A stretch of DNA of 64,000 nt from Cytophagales bacterium (GTDB taxonomy: Bacteria > Bacteroidota > Bacteroidia > Cytophagales > Cyclobacteriaceae): NCBI GenBank assembly GCA_033344775.1, contig JAWPMT010000002.1, positions 310,001-374,000 on the forward strand. Reading direction: 5' to 3'. A program made the translations under genes and the position numbers. The notes under the pieces are model-generated. The model saw only the letters and a program-made list of their open reading frames with translations. It did not search any database and was not told the origin of the DNA. Below, one piece after another: positions 28,501 through 40,500 of this stretch (position 1 is its first letter; the number at the start of each line of letters is the position of its first letter).

Positions 28501-31500
28501 CAAGGAATACCGGTTAGATGAATTGCATATTCAGTATAAGGATTATGCTACGTGGCTATTGGCCGAATTGCGCGACAAACGAATAGCAGTCTCCGAAAAA
28601 TATTGGCTCAAGGAATTCGAAGGAAAAATCACGCACCTCAAACTCCCTACATTCAAAGAGCGACCAAAAACATTTTCCTATCAGGGAGGTCGATATGTCA
28701 AAATTTATTCACCTGAGTTTCTTTTAACACTCAATCAGTTTGCTAGGAAAAGTGATGCCACACTGTTTATGACATTGATGGCAGGATTGAATGCCTTGTT
28801 ATATCGTTATACTGGTCAACAAGATATTATCATAGGTACGCCGATTGCGGGTCGAGACCATCCTGATTTGGAGGGTCAATTAGGGTTATTCCTGAACACG
28901 CTCGCGATCAGGACCATCATACCAGATAATGGTCATTTTGAAGGGCTACTTGTACAACAAAAGAAAAAGTTTTTGGCAGCCTACGAAAATCAGGGCTATC
29001 CATTTGACATGTTAGTGGATAAACTTGATTTGGAGCGAGACCCCAGTCGTTCAGTACTATTTGATGTCATGATGGTCTTTCAAAGTCAAAGTAAGGTCAA
29101 TAGTATCGTTTCAAACGATAGTTTACATCAGATAAAAATAGAAGAATATGATGTGGGGGTTATCCCGGCACATGTTGATTTAAGCTTCAATTTCCGGGAA
29201 GGGGATGGGTTAGAGTTGACGGTGGTATACAATAAAGATATCTACGATTTGGATATTGTGGAGAGAATGACTCTCCATTTTGAAAACCTGATATTAGCTG
29301 CCATCTCTGAATCAAATACGAATTTAGAGGAGTTACAATATTTACCCCTACAAGAGCAAGAGACCCTACTACATACCTTTAACAGGTCACATGGATATGG
29401 GGGCAAAGATGTTTCGTTGATCGATCTTTTTTCAGATGTTGTTTCCCGTCATAGCGATACCATAGCGCTTTCCTACGAGGCAACCGAGTTGACCTACCAA
29501 CAGCTTGATAAGGTAAGCAGCCAATTGGCTCATTACATCAAAGATTCGTATGGAATTAAGCCTGAAGATCGCATAGGAATTTTATTAGAGCGCGGAGAAT
29601 GGCAGATCATCGCCATGCTGGCAATACTGAAGTGTGGCGGGGCCTATGTTCCTATAGATCCATCCTATCCGGAAGACCGAATTTCCTTCATTTTGGAGGA
29701 TAGTGCTGGCAAGTTGTGTTTAGACAAAAATGAAATTGAGACATTTAAGGCGGAGCAGGAGCGATATTCGACGGAACCTGTTGCTGCTACGTTAAGCCCT
29801 TCGAATCTGGCTTATGTCATTTATACATCCGGATCTACAGGCTATCCCAAAGGGGTGATGGTAGAGCATCTCTCGGTAGTGCGATTGGTAGAAGGGCTTT
29901 TCCGAGAAGTTTATGACAAGTATGAGAAGCCAATGAAGGTAGGCTTGCTCGCTTCTGTAGTTTTCGATGCTTCCGTCCAACAGATATTTGCTGCCCTTTT
30001 AGGGGGGCATCAGTTGCATATAGTGCCCGAAGCAGTCAAAGAAAGCGGCCATATCTGGGATTATGTGGTCAATCAGGGATTAGACCTGGTAGACGGTACG
30101 CCATCACATCTGCAAATAATGACCATGGCAGGTGACAAGTTGGGGCGCGGAGCGCAACAGCTATTGATTGGTGGTGAAGCCCTTACCTCCGAGACCGTAG
30201 ATGGCTTTTTGTCAAGCTTTGCTGATGTAGCAGATCGTCCGCAGTTGACCAATGTTTATGGACCTACTGAATGCTGTGTAGACAGTACCTTCTATCATGT
30301 ACAGGAGAAGGACCAACATATTCCTATAGGTAGTGGTTTTGCAGGAAAGAAGGTTTACATCCTATCTGAGGAGTTGGAGCTGCAACCCATTGGCGTTGCT
30401 GGTGAGCTCTGCATATCGGGGCCGGGAGTTGCCAGGGGCTATCTCAATCGGCCAGAGCTGACAGATGAACGGTTTATGTCGAACCCACATGCAGCGGATG
30501 AGCGCATGTACCGCACCGGGGATATGGGCAGGTGGCTACGTGACGGTACGATAGAATACCTGGGTCGCAAGGATGATCAGGTAAAAGTACGTGGTTACCG
30601 TGTGGAACTCGGAGAGATCGAGCATCACTTGCTGGCGTGTGAAGGAGTGGGTCATGTGACGGTACTTGCCAAAGACTTAACAGGAGCGGGGGTTAATGAC
30701 CTGATTGGCTATGTGGTGATGGAGGAAGGAGATGTAGGGCAACTTCGAACACAACTCGAAGCGGTTTTGCCTGCGTACATGATTCCCACGCATTTGGTAC
30801 CTATGGATTCGCTGCCACTCACGCCTAATGGCAAAGTGGATAAGCATGCCTTTCCAGATCCGGATCACTCTGTTGCTGACGAATTAACGTATCAAGCGGC
30901 AAGAAATCATGAGGAAGAGATGCTTATAGCTGTGATGGAGGAAGTACTAAAACGTCAAACCATTGGCATTAGAGACAACTTCTTCGAGTTAGGTGGTGAC
31001 TCTATCAAGTCTATCCAAATAATAGCAAGACTGAAAAAACAGGGATTTGGCTTAAAAATGCAGGATATCCTGCGCAATCCGGAGATAGGTGTATTGTCCA
31101 CATTTTTGACAGCTCAATCTTCATTGACCATGGACCAGTCAGAGGTCAAGGGGGAAGTTGCTATAACTCCGGTTCAATGGGCATTTTTTGAGGCTTCACA
31201 TATTCATCAGCATCACCATTTCAATCAATCGCTTCTACTGCGCTGTTCAGACCCAATAGATAGGGATATATTGACCAAATGCCTCGATTTTTTAACCGGG
31301 CATCACGATGCTCTTAGAATGGTTTACCGACAAAGGGGTACTAAATGGCTGCAGTTTAACAGGAGTGGTAAGGAGGGTAAAAGATATGACCTTTCCCAAT
31401 ATGACTTGCGCGGCGAGCAGGACGAACTCGCCAAAATGTCAAGTATAGGTCAGGAAATACAAGCCTCTTTCGAATTAGAGCAAGGACCATTATTCAAGAT

Positions 31501-34500
31501 CGCATACTTTCAGTTATCTGATGGTGATCGGCTCGGACTGATCATGCACCATTTGATCATAGATGGCGTTTCCTGGCGTATTTTATTGGAGGATCTTTCA
31601 ACGCTATACGATCAAGCCTCGTTAAACAAATCTTTGAACCTTCCTTCAAAGACAGACGCCTATCAGAAATGGGCAAGAGGGTTACAAGACTTTGCGAAAA
31701 CGCCACAAATACAGAAAGAACAGGCATATTGGGAAAGTCAGTTAAATAGAAGTACTGACGTGGTGCCGGTAGATGTCGAAACTGATGTCACGGTAGCTTA
31801 TGACCAAAAACTGAGCTTTTCTTTATCTGAGGAATTAACCCAATTGCTGGCTGAAAAAGTACATGGTACTTACAACACGGAAGTCAATGACCTGTTGTTG
31901 ACCGGCCTGGGTTTGGCCTTAAGAGATGTCTTTGGAAGTAAGTCCATTGCAGTCATGCTTGAAGGACACGGTAGGGAAGATATACTTGATTCAATAGATA
32001 TTACTCGCACGGTGGGATGGTTCACTTCTCTGTATCCTTATGTGCTGGAAATTGGTGAGCATGTTGATGACGAAGCGCTGATCAGTATTAAGGAGTCACT
32101 ACGAAAAGTTCCAAATAAAGGAATAGGGTATGGCATATTAGCCTACTTGGGAGATGGCTTCTCAACGAATTATGAGCCCTCCGTAGAGTTTAATTACCTG
32201 GGTGATTTTGGTGATGGCAATGAAGATAACAGTTTAGCAGCATTTAGTTATGCACCGGAAGAAGAGTCTATAGGAGTTGAAATAGGAAGCCAAAACGGAT
32301 CAGAAGCCAAGCTGAGTGTTGGGGGCATGACGGTTTCCGGGAAGTTGAGCTTATGGATCAATTATTCTTCTCAAAATTACCACCAGTCGACAATAGAACG
32401 GCTGTTGAACGCTTATGAATCGCATCTGAGCACCATGATTACACGGCTGTCAGCTTCAAAAGAAAGGTTGTTGACGCCTGCAGATCTGACATTCAAAGGC
32501 CTGGATTTCAAAGAGCTTGCAGTCATTAATGAATCCGGTACGATTGAGGACGTCTATCAACTGTCTCCTTTGCAGTCTGGTATTTATTATCACTGGCTAC
32601 GAGATGCCTCAACCTCATTGTATTTTGGCCAAATCGCTTATCAATATCGTTTCGAGAGCATAGAAGGGCATGTGCTGGCACAAGCCTATGAACGGTTGAT
32701 TGCTCGACATGGAGTCTTGCGGACGAGCTTTAGAAACGACCTTCATGGACAGCCTTTACAGGTTGTACATCGAGAGATAGCGGTAGACAGTTTTAGCTTT
32801 GAGGTCCTTCCTCCAACCATACAAGAAGAGGAGCGCGAACGCTACATTGCTGAAAAGAAACGAACGGACCGCAAGAGGGGTTTTGACTTAGATTCACCAG
32901 GACAGATTCGATTGCAGGTACTGCAGATCGAAGAAGGATTATACGAATTTATTTGGAGCCATCATCACATCCTTATGGATGGATGGTGTATGAGTCCATT
33001 GGTCAATGACTTCTACCAGCTCGTCGACGATGTTCTTGGGAGTTCTACTTTTAATCAGCCCCTTCCTCCTTTATACTCAAGGTATATTGAGTGGCTAGAT
33101 CAGCTGGATTCATCAAAAGCGGATGCTTTCTGGAAAGAATATCTCTCAGGGTACAAGAAGTTAACCTCTGTTCCGTTGACGAAGCTACGGACAAATAGGA
33201 GCATTGAAAGTAAAAAATCACTTGGCCTTAAGAAGGTCAATATTGAAGGAGCACTATACGAGCAATTCAAAGGTTTTGGTGCCAGCCAGGGCATTACGCA
33301 GGGCAACATGGTCAATGGAATCTGGGGTTATCTATTATCTCAATACAACCATACGGAAGATGTAGTATTTGGAATGGTCGTATCCGGACGCCCATCCGAA
33401 TTGTTGGGGGTAGAACAGATGATTGGTTTGTTCATTAATGCCATTCCTGTTAGGGTAAATTATGAAAAAGACAAAGACTCTCCATTAAGCCTTTTGAAGC
33501 GCTTGCAGCAAGAGTCGATTCGTGGCAGCGATTATCATTACCAAAACCTCTCAGACATACAATCGCTTAGCGATCTTGGTATGAACTTGCTGGATCATGT
33601 ACTGGTTTATAAGAATTATCCGATGGAGATCATGCTCTCCAAAGGCAATAATGAGACAGGTATCAGACTAGATTCTGTTGATACGTATGAAGAAAACAAC
33701 TACAGTTTCAGTATTTCCATTACGGACTATAATACCTATCTGGAGATCACTTTCGAATATGACCAGCATATCTTTGATGGCGAGCTGATTTCTAATATGG
33801 GGGACCACTTTCTCACTTTGGTCCAATCATTCGTTACTTCCCCCGATCGAAAGTTGAGCGCTTTAGGCTATATACCTTTCGAAGAGCAAGAGACCCTACT
33901 ACATACCTTTAACAAGTCACATGGATATGGGGGCAAAGATGTTTCGTTGATCGATCAATTTTCAGAAGTTGTTTCCCGTCATAGCGATACCATAGCGCTT
34001 TCCTACGAGGTAACCGAGTTGACCTACCAACAGCTTGATAAGGTAAGCAGCCAATTGGCTCATTACATCAAAGATTCGTATGGAATTAAGCCTGAAGATC
34101 GCATAGGAATTTTATTAGAGCGCGGAGAATGGCAGATCATCGCCATGCTGGCAATACTGAAGTGTGGCGGGGCCTATGTTCCTATAGATCCATCCTATCC
34201 GGAAGACCGAATTTCCTTCATTTTGGAGGATAGTGCTGGCAAGTTGTGTTTAGACAAAAATGAAATTGAGACATTTAAGGCGGAGCAGGAGCGATATTCG
34301 ACGGAACCTGTTGCTGCTACGTTAAGCCCTTCGAATCTGGCTTATGTCATTTATACATCCGGATCTACAGGCTATCCCAAAGGGGTGATGGTAGAGCATC
34401 TCTCGGTAGTGCGATTGGTAGAAGGGCTTTTCCGAGAAGTTTATGACAAGTATGAGAAGCCAATGAAGGTAGGCTTGCTCGCTTCTGTAGTTTTCGATGC

Positions 34501-37500
34501 TTCCGTCCAACAGATATTTGCTGCCCTTTTAGGGGGGCATCAGTTGCATATAGTGCCCGAAGCAGTCAAAGAAAGCGGCCATATCTGGGATTATGTGGTC
34601 AATCAGGGATTAGACCTGGTAGACGGTACGCCATCACATCTGCAAATAATGACCATGGCAGGTGACAAGTTGGGGCGCGGAGCGCAACAGCTATTGATTG
34701 GTGGTGAAGCCCTTACCTCCGAGACCGTAGATGGCTTTTTGTCAAGCTTTGCTGATGTAGCAGATCGTCCGCAGTTGACCAATGTTTATGGACCTACTGA
34801 ATGCTGTGTAGACAGTACCTTCTATCATGTACAGGAGAAGGACCAACATATTCCTATAGGTAGTGGTTTTGCAGGAAAGAAGGTTTACATCCTATCTGAG
34901 GAGTTGGAGCTGCAACCCATTGGCGTTGCTGGTGAGCTCTGCATATCGGGGCCGGGAGTTGCCAGGGGCTATCTCAATCGGCCAGAGCTGACAGATGAAC
35001 ATTTTATATCGAACCCACATGCAGCGGATGAACGCATGTACCGCACCGGGGATATGGGCAGGTGGCTACCTGACGGAACGATAGAATACCTGGGTCGTAA
35101 GGATGATCAGGTAAAAGTACGTGGCTACCGTGTGGAACTCGGAGAGATCGAGCATCACTTGCTAGCGTGTGAAGGAGTGGGTCATGTGACGGTACTTGCC
35201 AAAGACTTAACAGGAGCGGGGGTTAATGACCTGATTGGCTATGTGGTGATGGAAGGAGATGTAGCGCAACTTCGAACGCAACTCGAAGCGGTTTTGCCTG
35301 CTTACATGATTCCCACGCATTTGGTACCTATGGATTCGCTGCCACTCACGCCTAATGGCAAAGTGGATAAGCATAAATTGGCTGAGGAAGCCTTGATAGA
35401 GACTGTCCATGATATCGATGAAGATCAGCCAGCATCTGAAATTCACCAGCAATTGGCTGAAATCTGGCAAAAGGTGCTTGGTGTGGACAAGGTGGGTATT
35501 TCAGATAATTTCTTTGAAATCGGCGGCCATAGTTTAAAAGCTATCCGCCTTTCCAATGAATATAAAAAGACCTTCGATGTTAAAATCAGCATCAAAGAGT
35601 TTTTTAGCAATCCCACCATTCGGGATCAAGCCCTTTTGGTCTCAGACATATCTGTGTCCGAATCGCTTACCATTCCGAAGGCACCTATTTCAGAAAATTA
35701 TGTGCTTTCTGACGGACAGAGAAGGATTTGGATACTTAGTCAATTCGATAACGCCCACCAGGCCTATAATATTCCTTCTAAAATCCGCTTACAAGGTGAT
35801 TATGATATCCAAATCCTGGAGAAAGTAGTTAGCGCTATCATCGAAAGGCACGAGGTGTTAAGGACTGTCTTTAAGGAAAATGAGGGCGGCGAAATTCGTC
35901 AGTGGGTACTTCCCTCCAATGACGTCAAGATACCCCTGGAGTATTTCGATCTTGTTGGTCTTGGCAATACTGGGAAAGAGATTGAGCGCCTGATCACGCT
36001 AGATTCATATCTGCCATTCGACTTAGCCTCTGGACCATTATTAAGAATTACACTATTCAAGCAGGAGAGTGACATATTCACGCTCTATTTCAATATTCAC
36101 CATATCATAAGCGATGCATGGTCCGCTGAGGTATTACAAAAAGAATTTTTTGAACTGTATCATGCTTTTGTTGAGAACAAGCCTTCCAGGCTTCCAGCCC
36201 TATCAATACAGTACAAAGACTATGCGGTTTGGGAGCAAGGCTTTCTGGCTACTGATCGATATCAAAAGGAAAAAGAACATTGGTTAAATCTGTTAAAGGG
36301 TGAGCTACCAGTTCTTGATATTCCAGGATCGAAGGTCCGAACGAAAGTTAAAACATACAACGGCCGTCGACTGATTGCGAAGATGCCATCAACACTACAT
36401 AGACGACTTCAGCAATTCTGTCAGGATAATGAGGGGAGTCTGTTTATGGGGCTTCTTGCTACCTGGCAGGTACTAATTTATAAATACACGGCTAACCCTG
36501 ATATCATCATTGGTAGCCCTGTTACACGTAGGGATGATTCCGTACTCGAAGACCAGATAGGTTTTTATCTCAATACCCTGGTATTTAGAAATACGATCAA
36601 TCAGCAACAAAACTTCGATCAGTTCTTTGATGAAGTAAAGGAAACTACAACTGCTTGTTTTGAAAATAAAGCCTATCCTTTTGATCGATTGGTGGATGAC
36701 CTGGCCCTACAACGTGATACAAGTAGAAGTCCGGTATTTGATATCCTACTGACCGTGCAAAAAGGCAGACAAGAGTTAATGGATAATCACGCCGAACTTT
36801 CAGGAATTCTGGATCAAGGTGAATGCCTGCATAAATTTGATCTGGATGTCACTTTCGAAGAATTTGAAGAGGCAATATTCCTGACGCTCGAATGCAATGT
36901 TGATTTAATTCCGCAGGATGTATCTGAACGGATGATTGGGCATTACTGGCAGGTATTATCCTCGCTATTGAATAACCCACAAATTCCAATCGGAGCACTT
37001 GACTATGTAGGATTGGAGGAGAAAGAGCTTTTGTTCAATACCTTCAATAACAAAATAGCGCAATACGATTTTGAAGAAACCGTAGTTGACTTGTTTTTGA
37101 AGCAAGTAGGCATAAGACCTAATGCCATTGCCGTAGCCTTTGAAGACAAAACCCTCACCTTTAGTGAACTAGATCGGCAGTCTGATTTATTAGCCAATTA
37201 TTTGATGGCTAATCATGCATTGAGTGAAGGGGATTTAATAGGCATCAAACTAGAAAGAAGCCATTGGCTTGTTATGGCTATTTTGGCTATTCTCAAATCG
37301 GGAGCTGCGTACGTACCAATTGACCCGGACTATCCGACAGAAAGAATAGCCTATATCATTGAGGATAGCCAGGCCAAGCTGGTCTTGGATGAAAAGCTGA
37401 TAGCATCATTTGAATTAGCTACGACTCAGGATGAAAAAGCGGTTGCGATCAATAAGGCGGGTCGAAAAAAGGTTGCTTACGTAATTTATACCTCAGGTTC

Positions 37501-40500
37501 TACCGGTCGTCCCAAGGGAGTAACCATTGTACATGAAGGACTGCTCAACCGTCTTTTGTGGATGAAAGATGAGCTTCGTCTGGACGAAAAGGATGTACTT
37601 CTACAAAAAACATCGTATTCGTTTGATGTCTCAGTTTGGGAGCTCATCATGCCACTCATAACTGGTAGCAAGCTGGTGGTCGCCACTCCGGGAGGTCAGG
37701 GTGATGCCGAATATCTTCAAACGATCATTGAAGAATCGGGAGTTACGATCATACATTTCGTGCCTTCTATGTTATCCGCTTTTCTGGAAGATGTGTCAAT
37801 TGGTTCCTGCAAAACCCTGAGACATGTGGTATGTAGTGGAGAGGTTCTCCCGTCCAGTGCTGTCGAGTTGTTCAAGCAGAAGCTCAAATCGGCTTGCATA
37901 CACAATTATTATGGGCCGACAGAAGCATCTATAGATGTAACCTCAATTGATTTAACCAAGGTAGATACGGCTGTAAATGGAGTCTCCATAGGTAGCCCGG
38001 TTCCCAATACAAAGTTGTACATTCTTAGTGATCAACTAAAGCTGCAGCCAATAGGTGTACCAGGAGAAATGATGCTTGGCGGCATTCAGCTGTCCAATGG
38101 CTATCTCAATAGGCCAGAGCTAAATGAAGAGCGATTCATTTCCAATCCTTTTGAGGAAGGTGCCCGCTTGTACTGTACAGGAGATATCGGCAGATGGCTT
38201 CCAGATGGAACAGTGGAGTACATAAGTCGCAAAGACGATCAGGTTAAAGTGAGAGGCTATCGGATTGAACTTGGCGAAATAGTACATCAACTGCTTGCCT
38301 GCGACAATGTGATCCAGGGAACTGTAATTGCTAGAAACATTACGGATTCGGGAGCTGAACTAATCGGCTATTTGGTGCTGGAAAAAGGAACTGTAGATCA
38401 AGTCCGTAGACAGCTACAACATGTTTTGCCTTCCTATATGATTCCCGCGCATTTGATCGTGTTGGAATCATTGCCTCTTACACCAAATGGGAAGTTAGAT
38501 AAAAAAGCACTGCCTGATCCAGTTCACACCAAGCCTGATACAGAGACTTACCAACCTCCTCGAAACCAGACTGAACAAGTGCTGGTCGACATCATGAAGG
38601 AGGTGCTAAAACGCGAAGTAATTGGTATCCAGGATAATTTCTTTGAACTTGGAGGCGACTCCATCAAATCTATTCAGATAACATCACGGCTTAAGCAACA
38701 AGGTTATTCGCTTAAGGTCCAGGAAATATTGCGTAATCCCGAGGTTGGCATATTATCGTCATTTATTACCTCTAACCATGGTGATGTTGCTGAACAATCA
38801 GAAGTCACCGGAAGTGTGTTATTAACGCCCGTACAGCGTAGGTTCTTTGATTCTTCTTATATAAGTCAGCGTCATCACTATAACCAATCGGTGCTGTTGC
38901 GAAATTCCGAGGAGCTAGACCTTAACAGATTGGTTCGCTGCCTTGATTATTTGACCGCCCATCACGATGCCCTTAGAATGGTATACCAACAAGGTGCGGA
39001 TGGTTGGCAACAGCACAACCGTGCCTTAAGAGAAGGTGAGCGGTTTTCGCTAGTGGAATACGACCTACGAGGAGAGAAAGATGAGCAGGCAAAGATGCAT
39101 CATATGGGTCAAGCACTTCAGGCATCTATTGACCTGAGCCAAGGTCCACTTTTGAAGGCCGCGTACTTCCGTCTCTCGGATGGAGACAGGTTAGGGTTGA
39201 TCATACATCATTTGGTCATAGACGGTATTTCCTGGCGTATACTTTTGGAAGATCTTTCCAGTCTTTATGCACAATCTTCGATTGGAGATGCATTTGTTCT
39301 GCCACCAAAGACCGACTCGTACCAGCGATGGGCCAGCGAGCTGAATGATCTGGCTACTTCTGCGACGATGCAATCGGAACATGTTTATTGGCAAGATCAA
39401 TTAACTCGTGAAACGAAAGCCCTGCCAGTTGATAGAACAGCAGATGAAGTTCTGGCCTATGATGCCAAAAAAAGCTTCTCACTGCCTGCCGATGTTACTC
39501 AGCGTTTGAACGAGCAGGTAAATGGTGTATACAATACGGAAATCAATGACCTGTTACTCACCACTTTGGGGCTGGCCTTGAGAGATGTTTTTGGAGCTGG
39601 TGCAATATCCTTGTTACTAGAAGGACATGGAAGGGAAGAAGTACTGGATTCCCTCGATGTTTCAAGAACAGTTGGGTGGTTTACTTCCATGTATCCTTAC
39701 GTGTTGGAGGTAGGTGAGCTAGAAGACGACATGGCATTAGTACATGTGAAAGAGTCGTTGCGTCAGGTACCCAACAAGGGGATAAGCTATGGAATACTTA
39801 CCTGGTTGGGGCAAGGGTTCTCCGAGAAGTTTGAGCCATCGGTAGAATTCAATTATTTAGGGGATTTTGGTGACCGGGCTGCTGCAAATGGTGATGGCCT
39901 GTTTGGCTATGCCGCCGAAGGTGAGACCATTGGAAATGAGATAGGTGAAGAGAACGGATCGGTAGCGCAACTGAGTGTTGGGGGCATGATCATCTCTGGT
40001 TCACTGAATCTTTGGATCAGCTATTCCTCCAATCAATATAATCCGTCAACCATTGATCGTTTACTGCATGCCTACGAGACCAACTTACGATCTATGATCG
40101 AACGTTTGTCATCGCGTAACGAAAGGTTGTTAACGCCATCGGACTTGACTTACAAAGGGCTTTCCCTCAAGGAGTTGAATGACCTCAATGCGAATGGTAG
40201 CGTGGAGGATGTTTACCCGCTTTCTCCTTTACAGTCTGGTATCTATTACCACTGGTTGGCTAATTCTTCTGCTACGCTTTATTTCGAACAAGTATCCTAT
40301 ACACTACGCTCTTCTATTATAGAAAGAGGGGTGTTAAGCCAGGCCTTTGATCAGTTGATTGCCCGCCACGGCGTACTGCGTACCAGTTTTCGTAATGACC
40401 TTGCAGGTATTCCCTTGCAGGTGGTGCATAAATCACTCAGTGAAGGCGATTACTTCCGCTATGAGGTATTGCCTGCGTCCATGTCCGTTGCAGATACACA

